Assembly (NCBI GenBank): GCA_041749475.1
Contig: JBGTBD010000062.1
Span: forward strand, 1-57,123
Length of the DNA stretch: 57,123 bases
Origin: JBGTBD01 sp041749475
GTDB taxonomy: Bacteria; Pseudomonadota; Alphaproteobacteria; Rickettsiales; UBA998
Reading direction: 5' to 3'
The notes beneath the pieces were generated by a model. The model made no database searches and was not told the DNA's origin. It saw only the letters and a program-made list of their open reading frames with translations. The position numbers and the translations under genes are program-made. Below are positions 25,933 to 35,394 of this stretch, one piece after another (the first letter of the stretch is position 1; each line of letters opens with the position of its first letter).

Positions 25933-28191
25933 ATGAACTCCGTGACAGCCATCGCACCTGACGCTCCCTCTTTTACCGACACCGCGCCGGATTATATCCG
26001 TAAGCTCAACCCTGCACAGCGTGAAGCGGTGGAGGCGACGGACGGGCCGGTGCTGGTGCTGGCGGGTGCGGGGACGGGCAAGACGCGGGTGTTGACGACG
26101 CGCATCGCGTGGCTGATCCAATCGCGCAAGGCATTTCCGGGGCAGATACTTTCCGTGACCTTCACCAACAAAGCGGCGCGGGAGATGATCGAGCGGGTGA
26201 AGCATTTGCTGATCGATACCGTTAAGGATGAAGACATCGCCGATTTCCAGCCCTCTGCAGCTACGCAAGGCATGTGGCTGGGTACGTTCCATTCCATCGG
26301 CGCGCGCATCCTGCGCCGTCATGCGGAATCGGTGGGGCTGACTTCGGCTTTCACCATCCTTGATACGGACGACCAGATACGCGTCATCAAATCTATCATT
26401 GAAGAAAAGAATCTCGACGAGAAACAGAATCCGGCCAAGTTCATCCTCGCCACTATCCAGCGCTGGAAGGATTTGGGACTCACGCCAGAAAAAGTGACGC
26501 CGACGCATATGCATGGCGGATATGACCGGCAGTCGTATGACATCTACAAGGATTATCAGCGGAGGCTGCAGCAGGTGAATGCTTGCGATTTCGGGGATTT
26601 GCTGCTGCATAATCTAACGCTGTTCCAAAAGCATCCGGAAGTGCTGCAGGAATATAACCGCCGCTTCCGTTATGTGCTGGTGGATGAGTATCAGGATACT
26701 AACGTCGCGCAATATTTGTGGCTCCGCATGCTGACCATCGACCACAAGAATATCTGCTGCGTGGGGGATGATGACCAGTCCATCTATGGTTGGCGCGGGG
26801 CGGAAATTGATAATATCCTGCGCTTCGAGAAAGATTTTCCTGGAGCACATACGGTGCGGCTGGAACAGAATTACCGTTCCACCCCGGCAATCCTTGCCGC
26901 GGCGGCGGGACTCATTTCCAATAATGCCGACCGGCTGGGCAAGACATTATGGACGGATATGGCAGAGTCGGAGCCCATACGCATCAAATCGACTTGGGAT
27001 GAGCAGGAAGAATCACGCTTCGTCGGTGAAGAAGTGGAGTCGCGGCAGCGTGACCGGATTCCGTTGTCCGAAATGGCGGTGCTGGTGCGGGCGGGGTATC
27101 AGACACGGAGTTTCGAGGAACGGTTTTTGACGCTGGGGCTGCCGTACCGCGTCATCGGCGGTTTACGCTTCTATGAACGGATGGAGATTCGTGATGCAAT
27201 CGCCTATATGCGACTCGTCATGCAATCGCGCGATGACCTTGCGTTCGAGCGTATCATCAACACGCCCAAGCGTGGTATCGGCAAGGCGACGCTGGAAGTG
27301 CTGCATACCCATGCGCGTAAGCATAATATTTCTCTCCTCGAATCGACGCGGGAGTTGATCGAGGAAGGTAAAATCACCGGGAAAGCGCGTGGGCAGCTTG
27401 CGATGTTTGTCGAGGCGATGACGCGCTGGGCGAAGCAGGCGGCTGAGTTGCCGCCTAGTACATTAACAGAGATTGTGCTAGAGGAATCCGGCTATATTGC
27501 GATGTGGCAGGCGGATAAATCCATTGAGGCGCAGGGACGTATCGAGAACTTGCGGGAATTACTCAGGGCGATGGAGGAGTTTCAGAGCCTTGGCGATTTT
27601 CTGGAGCATGTGGGCCTCGTCACCGATATCGACAATATGAATAGCGACGACATGATCAGCATCATGACGCTACATGCGGCGAAGGGGCTGGAGTTCAACA
27701 CTGTATTCCTCACCGGGTGGGAGGAAGGGCTGTTTCCGTCCCAGCGGACGCTCGATGAAAACGGGAACAAAGGCTTAGAAGAAGAACGCCGCCTTGCCTA
27801 TGTTGGCATCACGCGCGCCAAGCGGCGGTTATTTATTTCCCATGCGGCGAACCGACGTATCTACGGGCAATGGCAATCCTCCCTGCCCTCGCGTTTCCTC
27901 GATGAATTGCCGCATGATCATATCGAGCATCTCGACGGCGGGCCAGGTAGCGGGATGATGCGCGCCAAGGGGCCGCAGCTCTTCCAGCGCGAGATAGAGA
28001 ATATCATGCAGGTGGCGCAACGCGCGAAGCCGGTCACCGTCAGCGCCAATGCCTATTTAGGTAAACGCGTCTTCCATATGAAATTCGGCTACGGCATCGT
28101 CATCGCCGCGCATGGGGATCATCTCGATATCTCATTCGAGAAATCGGGGCGGAAGAAAATCATGGCTGAATTCGTGGATGTGGTGAAGTAG
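25933..28191 (+). CDS. uvrD: ATP-dependent DNA helicase UvrD/PcrA
   Basis: Superfamily 1A 3'-5' helicase of 752 residues for nucleotide-excision and mismatch repair. Q-motif region LNPAQREAV (25-33); Walker A AGAGTGKT (44-51); Walker B VLVDEYQDTN; motif III DDQSIYGWRGA; motif V TLHAAKGLEFNTVFLTG; motif VI EERRLAYVGITRAKRRL. The C-terminal region has the Tudor-like RNA-polymerase-binding type element (KRVFHMKFGYGIVIAAHGDH), present in UvrD and PcrA. A composite repeat follows the stop. Confidence 0.96.
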   Translation: MNSVTAIAPDAPSFTDTAPDYIRKLNPAQREAVEATDGPVLVLAGAGTGKTRVLTTRIAWLIQSRKAFPGQILSVTFTNKAAREMIERVKHLLIDTVKDEDIADFQPSAATQGMWLGTFHSIGARILRRHAESVGLTSAFTILDTDDQIRVIKSIIEEKNLDEKQNPAKFILATIQRWKDLGLTPEKVTPTHMHGGYDRQSYDIYKDYQRRLQQVNACDFGDLLLHNLTLFQKHPEVLQEYNRRFRYVLVDEYQDTNVAQYLWLRMLTIDHKNICCVGDDDQSIYGWRGAEIDNILRFEKDFPGAHTVRLEQNYRSTPAILAAAAGLISNNADRLGKTLWTDMAESEPIRIKSTWDEQEESRFVGEEVESRQRDRIPLSEMAVLVRAGYQTRSFEERFLTLGLPYRVIGGLRFYERMEIRDAIAYMRLVMQSRDDLAFERIINTPKRGIGKATLEVLHTHARKHNISLLESTRELIEEGKITGKARGQLAMFVEAMTRWAKQAAELPPSTLTEIVLEESGYIAMWQADKSIEAQGRIENLRELLRAMEEFQSLGDFLEHVGLVTDIDNMNSDDMISIMTLHAAKGLEFNTVFLTGWEEGLFPSQRTLDENGNKGLEEERRLAYVGITRAKRRLFISHAANRRIYGQWQSSLPSRFLDELPHDHIEHLDGGPGSGMMRAKGPQLFQREIENIMQVAQRAKPVTVSANAYLGKRVFHMKFGYGIVIAAHGDHLDISFEKSGRKKIMAEFVDVVK

Positions 28192-28200
28192 TCGTTTTTA

Positions 28201-28353
28201 ATTGTCTCTGCTCGCGCTACTGCGCTACGCAATAGACGCCGCTCAGGGCTGGCTCGGCCTACTTTCCTCACTTCGTTTCCTTTCGTCATGCTGAACTTGT
28301 TTCAGCATCCATCTCGCGTCTAGGCATGGATCCTGAAACAAGTTCAGGATGAC
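28201..28353. repeat. Composite dispersed repeat, copy 2 (after uvrD)
   Basis: Second copy of the element at 22473-22637: CTGCTCGCGCTACTGCGCT then CGCAATAG, CGCTCAGGGCTGG and the palindrome GTCATGCTGAACTTGTTTCA with its downstream inverted arm (28285-28353). The internal spacer differs from copy 1. Confidence 0.85.
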
Positions 28354-28360
28354 AAAAGAC

Positions 28361-28481
28361 TGTCATTCCAGCGAAGGCGGGAATCCAGTCGAGAGCGCCA
28401 TGGGCGCGATATACATACTTAAAGGGGTTTTCCTGCACCGCAGACGCGGTGCGCTGGATTCCCGCTTTCGCGGGAATGACA
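28361..28481. repeat. Palindromic repeat pair, GTCATTCCCG family
   Basis: TGTCATTCC...GGGAATCCAG opens at 28361 and the inverted arm CTGGATTCCCGC...GGGAATGACA closes at 28481, enclosing about 65 nt. Together with the composite repeat it fills the 351-nt gap after uvrD; no gene is visible there. Confidence 0.8.
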
Positions 28482-28542
28482 AGTTTTTGGGTTGTATGGA
28501 ACTAAAAACAATCGTACGCGGGTTAGAAAAATAAAGAAGCCC

Positions 28543-29031
28543 TTACCGCTCTTCTTCGTCCTCGTCGTCGTCCTCTTCTTCCTCATCCTCTTCCAGTTCT
28601 TCGGGGAGGTCGATGAGGGTTTCCAGGTTTTCCATGCCGTCGATGAAGGCTTCTTCTTCGCCGTCGTCGCTGTTCTTCAGGTCTTCTTCGCGTTCGCGGT
28701 CTTCGATGTCGGAGAGGCTTTCGATATCCTCTTCACCGGGTTCGATCACGTCTTCCAGCGCTTCTTCCTCACCGGCGACTTCCACATCGTCATCGGCGAA
28801 GGGGGTGAGGTCGATGTCTTCATCCGTCTCGTCCAGATGCACCTTCACTTTCGGCTCTTTCACCGGAGCGGGAGCCTTCTTCTTGGGCTTGGGTGCATTG
28901 GCGAGGGCCAGCTTCTCCAGTGCGACGAAGTCGGTCTTCACGTCGCATTTGGGGCATTGCGCCGGATTCTTCGTGAGATCGTAGAATTTCGCTTCGCATT
29001 TGGGGCAGGTACGTTTGGTTCCTAGTGACAT
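28543..29031 (-). CDS. FYDLxK zinc-ribbon protein, TIGR02300-like
   Basis: Protein of 162 residues from the ATG at 29031 (AGGAAAA upstream; the start at 29055 is less likely). The N-terminal ribbon TKRTCPKCEAKFYDLTKNPA then CPKCDVKTDF has four cysteines and the FYDL signature. The rest is a Lys/Pro/Ala linker and a long Asp/Glu-rich tail. This matches a conserved alphaproteobacterial family, TIGR02300, of unknown function. It is divergent from aroA-cmk. Confidence 0.85.
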   Translation of the reverse strand: MSLGTKRTCPKCEAKFYDLTKNPAQCPKCDVKTDFVALEKLALANAPKPKKKAPAPVKEPKVKVHLDETDEDIDLTPFADDDVEVAGEEEALEDVIEPGEEDIESLSDIEDREREEDLKNSDDGEEEAFIDGMENLETLIDLPEELEEDEEEEDDDEDEEER

Positions 29032-29146
29032 GGCTTTTCCTAAATTTATCTCCACCCAAGTTGCTAAGTGCGGAAAGGCTTGTCAAGCCTTCTTCCGAGA
29101 GGTAAGTGCATTAGTACGTCTTCACACCCGATTGTTGCGCCATCAC

Positions 29147-31180
29147 ATGCCTCACGCCGCCAAACCACTTGCCGCTTCCTCCTCCGCCGTCAAAAGCCTG
29201 AAGGGCTCCGTGCGTGTGCCGGGTGATAAATCCATCTCGCACCGGGCGTTGATGTTTTCCTCACAAGCCATCGGCACTACCACCATCCATGATCTGCTGG
29301 AAGGGGAAGATGTTTTGGCTACCGCCGGGGCACTATCGGCCTGTGGTATTAACATAGAGAAAAAACCCTCCGGCGAATGGGTTGTCGAGGGTAAAGGCAT
29401 CGGTGGGTTACAGGAGTCGTCGACTGTGCTCGATATGGGCAATGCGGGAACGGGCGCACGGTTGATGATGGGGCTGCTCGCCCCCTACCCGTTCATTACC
29501 ATGTTCACGGGCGATGCGTCGCTTTCCCGCCGTCCGATGAAGCGGATCATGACACCGCTGATGGAAATGGGCGTGCAATTCATGGCGCGTCAGGGGCATT
29601 TGTTGCCGCTGGCGATGCATGGCACGGCAACGCCGATGCCGATTCAATATATTTTGCCTGTCGCCTCCGCACAGGTGAAATCCGCCGTGCTGCTGGCGGG
29701 GTTGAATACGCCGGGCATTACTTCTGTGGTCGAGAAAGAACATACGCGGGATCATTCCGAGCGGATGTTCACCTTTTTCGGGGTGCGCTGTGAGAGCACG
29801 ATCGCGGATGATGGTTCCAAAGAGATTCGTATCTGGGGCCAGCCGGAACAAGTATACGCCGACCGTGAATTGCATGTGCCCGCCGACCCCTCCTCCGCTG
29901 CATTCCCTTGTATCGCGGCGCTAATTACGCCGGATTCGGAGGTGACGCTGAAGCATCTTTGCGTCAATCCGCTGCGGACGGGACTATATGATACGCTACG
30001 GGAGATGGGGGCGAATATTACGTTCTCTAATGAACGCATGGAAGGCGGTGAGCCGGTGGCGGACATCACCGTCAAGAGCAGTGCATTAAAAGGAGTGCGC
30101 GTGCCTGCGCACCGCGCGCCGTCGATGATTGATGAGTATCCCGTCCTCGCCGTCGCCGCGTCCTTCGCTACAGGCGATACGGTGATGGAAGGTTTAAAAG
30201 AATTACGCGTGAAAGAGAGTGATCGCCTGCAAGCGATCATCGATGGGCTGAACGCGAATGGGGTCAGCACGTCGCTCGACGGCGATACGCTTACCGTTCA
30301 CGGTAACGGCAAGGCGCCGAAGGGCGGCGGGGTGGTGGCAACGCATTATGACCACCGCATCGCGATGAGTTTTCTGGTGATGGGTATGGCGGCTGAAACC
30401 CCTGTGCAGGTGGATGACGTCCGCGCCATCGCCACCAGTTTCCCCGGCTTCACCGAGATGATGAACGGGATGGGGGCGGAGATTTCGGTCAGTGGCCGCA
30501 AACCGTTCCTAAAACCGCAAACGGTCGCGTCCCGCGCGAAATCGCCTAGCCGCATTATCGCCATTGACGGGCCTGCGGCATCCGGCAAAGGAACGCTGGC
30601 GCGGCGGTTAGCGGTGTATTTTGGGTATCATCATCTGGATACGGGCAGTCTCTATCGCGCTGTGGGCCTCAAGATGCTTTCCTCGGGAAAAAACCCGGCG
30701 GATAAGGAAGAAGCTATTTCCGCGGCGCTGTCGATTTCGGATGGTGATTTCTCTGACCCACGTCTGCGGCAGGAGAAAGTGGGGCAAGCGGCGTCCGTCG
30801 TCTCCGCAATCCCAGAAGTGCGTGATATCCTGCTCGATTTCCAGCGTCAATTCTCCGAGCGCAGCGAAGGGACTATCCTCGACGGGCGCGACATCGGCAC
30901 GGTGGTCTGCCCTGATGCCGACATCAAAATATTCATGACCGCCAGCATCGAAGCCCGCGCCAAGCGCCGTCACGATGAATTGCAGGAACAGGGTATCGAG
31001 GTGGTTTATGAATCCGTGCTGGAGGATTTGATGGAGCGTGATGAGCGTGACCGTCTTCGCACCGCCGCCCCCCTCGTCCCCGCGCCGGACGCGATTATCC
31101 TCGATACGACGACGATGGATGTGGAAGAAGTATTTTCAAAAGTGCGCGATATCATCGACCTGCACCGCAAAGCGGCTTAG
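29147..31180 (+). CDS. aroA-cmk: AroA-Cmk fusion: EPSP synthase / cytidylate kinase
   Basis: Single ORF of 677 residues joining two enzymes normally encoded by adjacent genes. Residues 1-455 are 3-phosphoshikimate 1-carboxyvinyltransferase (GSVRVPGDKSISHRALMFSS, GNAGTGARLMMGLLA, VKESDRLQAIIDGLNANGV), the sixth shikimate-pathway step. A short linker (LKPQTVASRAKSP) leads to CMP kinase from about residue 467, with Walker A IDGPAASGKGTLARRLA, LDTGSLYRAVGLK and LDGRDIGTVVCPDA. No stop or frameshift separates them. The ATG at 29147 lacks a clear ribosome site. Upstream in-frame sequence to 29000 is not AroA-like and overlaps the divergent gene. Confidence 0.93.
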   Translation: MPHAAKPLAASSSAVKSLKGSVRVPGDKSISHRALMFSSQAIGTTTIHDLLEGEDVLATAGALSACGINIEKKPSGEWVVEGKGIGGLQESSTVLDMGNAGTGARLMMGLLAPYPFITMFTGDASLSRRPMKRIMTPLMEMGVQFMARQGHLLPLAMHGTATPMPIQYILPVASAQVKSAVLLAGLNTPGITSVVEKEHTRDHSERMFTFFGVRCESTIADDGSKEIRIWGQPEQVYADRELHVPADPSSAAFPCIAALITPDSEVTLKHLCVNPLRTGLYDTLREMGANITFSNERMEGGEPVADITVKSSALKGVRVPAHRAPSMIDEYPVLAVAASFATGDTVMEGLKELRVKESDRLQAIIDGLNANGVSTSLDGDTLTVHGNGKAPKGGGVVATHYDHRIAMSFLVMGMAAETPVQVDDVRAIATSFPGFTEMMNGMGAEISVSGRKPFLKPQTVASRAKSPSRIIAIDGPAASGKGTLARRLAVYFGYHHLDTGSLYRAVGLKMLSSGKNPADKEEAISAALSISDGDFSDPRLRQEKVGQAASVVSAIPEVRDILLDFQRQFSERSEGTILDGRDIGTVVCPDADIKIFMTASIEARAKRRHDELQEQGIEVVYESVLEDLMERDERDRLRTAAPLVPAPDAIILDTTTMDVEEVFSKVRDIIDLHRKAA

Positions 31181-31243
31181 AAAACCTTCACCTTTTCACC
31201 TCTCCCGGTAGGATAGGCTAATAACGCGAGAGACACTAATGCT

Positions 31244-31324
31244 ATGTCATTCCCGTGCAAACGGGAATCCATCGGACACCATACGCCATGGAAATATGGA
31301 TTCCCGCTTTCGCGGGAATGACAT
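31244..31324. repeat. Palindromic repeat, GTCATTCCCG family, 81 nt
   Basis: ATGTCATTCCCG...CGGGAATCCATCGG at the left and ATGGATTCCCGC...GCGGGAATGACAT at the right; very similar to 46010-46086 including the CCATCGG arm extension. It sits between the convergent ends of aroA-cmk and the gene at 31334. Confidence 0.88.
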
Positions 31325-31333
31325 GTGCTGAAG

Positions 31334-32122
31334 TTAGGCCATCCGCGCTTCCGGTAGGCGATAGTGCGCGCGCAGGCGCTCCCGTTCGATAAAAGACGGG
31401 GTTGCCAGAACCGCATTCTGGGTCGGTTTGTCCGTTTCCTGAGGAGCGTCGTGCTCATTCTTTTTCTTATGCGACGAATGGATGACCGATTCAGCGGCGA
31501 GGAAGCCGCCTACGCCACAGCTCAATAGATGGGGTACGAGCAGCGACGAGAACGCCGCGCCGCTGGAACTTGCTCCCATAGCCCCGGCCTCACCTAGCTT
31601 ACCAATAACCGTTTCGGAAAACCGAACCATATCGTTCGTGAATTCTGTTGAAGGGCCGCTGAATACAAAACTTAGGAAGTTCACACCCATTGAGAGGGCC
31701 GGAAGCAATGCCGGAAGCGCAATCAACGCCGTGGTCACCAGAGAGGCAACGCGCAGGGCCGTGCCCCATTTCTGGGTACAGTCCGATTTCGAATCTTGCA
31801 TCTTGCCTGCAATCCACGTACCGCTAAGGCCAATTGCGCCCCCGGCGACGCCGTTCCAGATGCCGCCCTTTGCCAGCGTTTCGCCGACATAAGGAATATA
31901 AGATAGCAGGTTACTGCTCCACCCGGCGAGACCCGTGGCTTTGTTGGTCGTGCATAAATCGAACGCCTGCTGGCTATCCAGCTCACCTACCCCGAACAGG
32001 GGAAACACGAACGGCGAGGCCGCGACTGCTACGGCAGCCACGGTGGAAGCCGTCAACAGCAGGGTTCCGGGCGACCAACAGGAGTCTTTGGGCATAGCAA
32101 AGGTATTAGCCAAGGGTATCAT
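31334..32122 (-). CDS. Hypothetical multi-helix membrane protein
   Basis: About 262 residues if started at 32122; a TTG seven bases further in has better spacing from AAAGGA, and an ORF frame extends to 32212, so the start is unsure. Helices are likely around LLLTASTVAAVAVAASPFVF, ASLVTTALIALPALLPALSM and AAFSSLLVPHLLSCGVGGFL, with a charged tail after SHKKKNEHD. No family is recognised. It lies on the opposite strand between cmk and rpsA, which are usually neighbours. Confidence 0.55.
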   Translation of the reverse strand: MIPLANTFAMPKDSCWSPGTLLLTASTVAAVAVAASPFVFPLFGVGELDSQQAFDLCTTNKATGLAGWSSNLLSYIPYVGETLAKGGIWNGVAGGAIGLSGTWIAGKMQDSKSDCTQKWGTALRVASLVTTALIALPALLPALSMGVNFLSFVFSGPSTEFTNDMVRFSETVIGKLGEAGAMGASSSGAAFSSLLVPHLLSCGVGGFLAAESVIHSSHKKKNEHDAPQETDKPTQNAVLATPSFIERERLRAHYRLPEARMA

Positions 32123-32212
32123 CCTTTCTGTTCTACCTTTTCCGTATGACGATTGTATGACAGGCAGTATGATTTCGAGGTTAAAAAACAGAAGAAATAT
32201 TGCTTCAGCCAC

Positions 32213-32240
32213 TTGATTTTTTTGAATTTACGAGTATGAC
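32213..32240 (+). promoter_or_regulatory. Candidate sigma-70 promoter of rpsA
   Basis: TTGATT, a 16-nt spacer and TATGAC resemble -35/-10 elements. It would give a leader of about 60 nt before the rpsA ATG. This is pattern-based only. Confidence 0.35.
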
Positions 32241-32305
32241 TTAGCGCCTTCGAATGTAAGACCCCACGGTTTCCGGGGGCATTTCAGTAGAAAGAAGAGT
32301 TTATT

Positions 32306-34087
32306 ATGAACGCAAAAGCAACTGCCGCTAAGGCACAGGAATTTGACAATTCCGAGGATTTCGCCTCCATGTTCGAGGAGTCCCTGAAAGAACGCGATAT
32401 CGCGGAAGGATCGGTCACTAAAGGGATCATCGTTTCCGTTGAGCATGATTTCATCATCGTCGATGTCGGCCTCAAGTCGGATGGCCGTATTCCGTTGAAG
32501 GAATTCATGGTCACCGGCAAAATGCCGGAACTGCAAGTCGGCGACGAAGTCGAAGTCTATATCGACAAGGTCGAGAACCGTAACGGCGAGTGCATCATCA
32601 GCCGTGAGAAAGCCGTGCGCGAAGCCGCATGGGAGCGCTTGGAGAAATTCTGCCAGGAAGGTCAAGTCGTCGAAGGTGTCATCTTCGGTCGCGTCAAGGG
32701 CGGTTTCACCGTCGATATCCAAGGCGCTGTGGCGTTCCTGCCCGGTTCGCAAGTCGATATCCGTCCCATCAAGGATGTTGGCCCGCTGATGAACGTGCCG
32801 CAGCCCTTCATGATCCTGAAACTGGATCGTAAGCGTGGTAACATCGTCGTCTCCCGCCGCGCGGTGCTCGAAGAATCCCGTCAGGAAAACCGTGACGAAA
32901 TTCTCAGCAATATCAAAGAAGGCGCTGTCCTCGACGGTACGATCAAGAACATCACCGATTACGGTGCGTTCGTTGATCTCGGCGGTGTCGATGGTCTTAT
33001 CCACGTCACCGATATTTCGTGGAAACGTATCAACCACCCGTCCGAAGTCTTCTCCGTCGGTCAGGCCGTGAAATGTATGGTCATCAAGTATGACGAGAAT
33101 TCCAAGCGTATTTCCCTCGGCATCAAGCAGATGGAAACCAATCCGTGGGAAGGCGTCAGCAACCAGTACAAGTCGGGCAACCGCTTGAAAGGTCGCGTCA
33201 GCAACATCACTGATTACGGCGCGTTCGTTGATCTTGGCGATGGCATCGAAGGCCTCGTCCACGTCTCCGAGATGAGCTGGACCAAGAAGAACGTGCATCC
33301 GAGCAAGATCGTCACCGTCGGCCAGGAAATTGACGTGATGGTGCTGGAAGTCGAACCGGAGAAACACCGTATCTCCCTCGGTATCAAGCAGTGCGAAGAG
33401 AATCCGTGGCAGCAGTTCGCTGAGAAGCATAAAGAAGGCGATACGCTGAAAGGCGAAGTCCGCAATATCACCGAGTTCGGCCTGTTCATCGGCCTCCCGG
33501 GTAATATCGACGGCCTCGTCCACCATTCGGATATCAGCTGGAACGCTTCCGGTGAAGAAGCCATCAAGGACTATAAAAAAGGTGATGAAGTTGAAGCGAA
33601 GATCCTCGTCGTTGACGTGGAAAAAGAGCGCGTCAGCCTCGGCATCAAACAGCTGGGCGAAACCCCTGCTGGCAAGTCCGCGACCTCCAGTGCAGGCGCT
33701 TCCTCCGGTGGCGCTTCTGCGAAACGTGGCGAAGTGATGACCGTGAAAGTCTCCGAAATCACCAAGGACGGCGTGAAAGTCACGCTGGAGAACGGTGACG
33801 AGGGCTTCATCAAGAAAGTCGAACTGTCGCGCGAGCGCAAGGAACAACGTCCGGAACGTTTCGCTGTAGGCGATCGTCTGGATGCGAAATCCATCGGCAT
33901 GGATAAGGGCAACAAAGTATCCCTCTCCATCAAGGCGCTGGAAATCGAACAGCATAAACAGGCCATCGAAGAGTACGGCTCCACGGATAGTGGTGCCAGC
34001 CTCGGCGATATCCTCGGTGCAGCACTCTCCGAAGCCGGTAGCGGCGACGAAGCGGCTCCGAAGAAAAAAGCCACCAAGAAGAAATAG
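32306..34087 (+). CDS. rpsA: 30S ribosomal protein S1
   Basis: RNA-binding ribosomal protein of 593 residues with six S1 (OB-fold) repeats. Repeats are easily seen from the recurrent ITDYGAFVDLG (third and fourth) and ITEFGLFIGLPGNIDGLVHH (fifth); the first starts near KGIIVSVEHDFIIVDVGLKS. The C-terminus is a short Lys-rich tail. AAGAAGAG precedes the ATG. It heads rpsA-sppA-ihfB-lapA-trpFBA, although a promoter may exist inside this series. The large minus-strand ORF opposite is a shadow. Confidence 0.97.
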   Translation: MNAKATAAKAQEFDNSEDFASMFEESLKERDIAEGSVTKGIIVSVEHDFIIVDVGLKSDGRIPLKEFMVTGKMPELQVGDEVEVYIDKVENRNGECIISREKAVREAAWERLEKFCQEGQVVEGVIFGRVKGGFTVDIQGAVAFLPGSQVDIRPIKDVGPLMNVPQPFMILKLDRKRGNIVVSRRAVLEESRQENRDEILSNIKEGAVLDGTIKNITDYGAFVDLGGVDGLIHVTDISWKRINHPSEVFSVGQAVKCMVIKYDENSKRISLGIKQMETNPWEGVSNQYKSGNRLKGRVSNITDYGAFVDLGDGIEGLVHVSEMSWTKKNVHPSKIVTVGQEIDVMVLEVEPEKHRISLGIKQCEENPWQQFAEKHKEGDTLKGEVRNITEFGLFIGLPGNIDGLVHHSDISWNASGEEAIKDYKKGDEVEAKILVVDVEKERVSLGIKQLGETPAGKSATSSAGASSGGASAKRGEVMTVKVSEITKDGVKVTLENGDEGFIKKVELSRERKEQRPERFAVGDRLDAKSIGMDKGNKVSLSIKALEIEQHKQAIEEYGSTDSGASLGDILGAALSEAGSGDEAAPKKKATKKK

Positions 34088-34112
34088 TAGTCGTTAGAGG
34101 ACACCGGGGATT

Positions 34113-35030
34113 ATGGCTATATCGAGTGACACATTACTGGAACGTTTGCACCTGAGACGGCGCGTGACGTTCTGGCGATTACTCACCATCTCGATCGCCA
34201 TTTTCTTCGGTGTCCTTTACTTCGAAGGCAAAGAAAATTCCTCACCTATTACGGGTGATTATATCGCCCGCGTCACCATTGATGGCATCATCGAAGACGA
34301 TAAAGGCCTCCGCCAGTTATTGAAGGATGTCGAAAAGGATGAATCCGCCAAGGCACTCATCCTGTGGATGAATACCCCCGGCGGCACGACCCTTGGTGGT
34401 GAAACCGTCCATGACCTTGTGCAAAAAATCAAAAAGAAAAAACCCGTCGTCGTCGTGATGCGTACGCTCTGCGCTTCTGCGGGATATATGATCGCGGTCG
34501 CCGGGGATCATCTGATCGCGGGCAAGACGACGCTGACCGGTTCCATCGGTGTACTGATGCAATCGGCCGAACTCACCGGACTTGCCGACAAGCTCGGCAT
34601 CCAGCCCATCATTATCAAATCCGGCCCAAATAAAGCCGCCCCCTCTTTCATCGAGAAGTTCACGCCGGAGCAGCGCGAAGTGCTGGAAGGCACACTCAAT
34701 GACAGCTTCCTCGTCTTCAAGGAAATGGTCGCCGAAGGGCGCGATATGCCGATGGAGAAAGTCGAAGCGATCGCTGACGGACGTATCTACACGGGCCGCG
34801 AGGCATTCAAGCTAGGCATGATCGACGCGCTAGGCGGCGAGGAAGAAGCGATCTCATGGCTGCGCAAGGAAAAGAAAATCAGCAGCGAAGCGGCTGTGCG
34901 TGATATGAAGCGCAAAAAAGAAGGCGGTGGTGTTTGGCAGAGACTGCTTGATAATACTGGTCTCGCAAAGGCTTATACACGCTCATTACAACTTGACGGG
35001 TTGCTTTCAATCTGGCAACCTGCGCTCTAA
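34113..35030 (+). CDS. sppA: Signal peptide peptidase SppA, S49 family
   Basis: Inner-membrane serine protease of 305 residues that degrades leftover signal peptides. One N-terminal helix (about 20-36) anchors it. The Ser-Lys dyad is Ser122 in LCASAGYMIAVAGD and Lys174 in IIKSGPNKAAPS; LTGSIGVLMQ (141-150) is the conserved strand. Length fits the short-form SppA. GAGGACACC precedes the start, 25 nt after rpsA. Confidence 0.92.
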   Translation: MAISSDTLLERLHLRRRVTFWRLLTISIAIFFGVLYFEGKENSSPITGDYIARVTIDGIIEDDKGLRQLLKDVEKDESAKALILWMNTPGGTTLGGETVHDLVQKIKKKKPVVVVMRTLCASAGYMIAVAGDHLIAGKTTLTGSIGVLMQSAELTGLADKLGIQPIIIKSGPNKAAPSFIEKFTPEQREVLEGTLNDSFLVFKEMVAEGRDMPMEKVEAIADGRIYTGREAFKLGMIDALGGEEEAISWLRKEKKISSEAAVRDMKRKKEGGGVWQRLLDNTGLAKAYTRSLQLDGLLSIWQPAL

Positions 35031-35076
35031 CCTGACGTTAACCTCTTGATATGATAAAAAAATAAAGGTCACCTCA

Positions 35077-35364
35077 ATGACAAAATCCCAACTCATTGCT
35101 AAACTTACCAAGCGTTTCCCACACCTTTATCAGCGTGACCTCGAAACCCTGGTCAACACCATTTTCGACAATATCGCCCTCGGCCTCAAAAGCGGAGACC
35201 GCATCGAGCTTCGCGGCTTCGGCGCCTTCTCGATCCGCAAGCGCGACCCACGCACCGCGCGTAACCCGAAAAACGGTTCCTCCGTCACCGTGAAAGAGCG
35301 TTTCGCGATTTATTTCCGCGCCGGGAAAGAACTGCGCGACCGCATCAATAAACACTCCTCGTAG
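35077..35364 (+). CDS. ihfB: Integration host factor beta subunit
   Basis: DNA-bending HU-family protein of 95 residues. The dimerisation helices start MTKSQLIAKLTKRFPHL; the beta-arm reads GFGAFSIRKRDPRTARNPK, with intercalating Pro64, and the C-terminus FRAGKELRDRI is typical. Its place between sppA and lapA downstream of rpsA supports IhfB over HU. AAAGG precedes the ATG. Confidence 0.93.
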   Translation: MTKSQLIAKLTKRFPHLYQRDLETLVNTIFDNIALGLKSGDRIELRGFGAFSIRKRDPRTARNPKNGSSVTVKERFAIYFRAGKELRDRINKHSS

Positions 35365-35394
35365 CATCGCCCGCACCCGCGGGAGGAGGTTTTC

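Noticed and set aside
32228..33955. 575-residue minus-strand ORF opposite rpsA
   Set aside because: Shadow of the rpsA codon pattern; rpsA is unmistakable and the opposite product has no family features.
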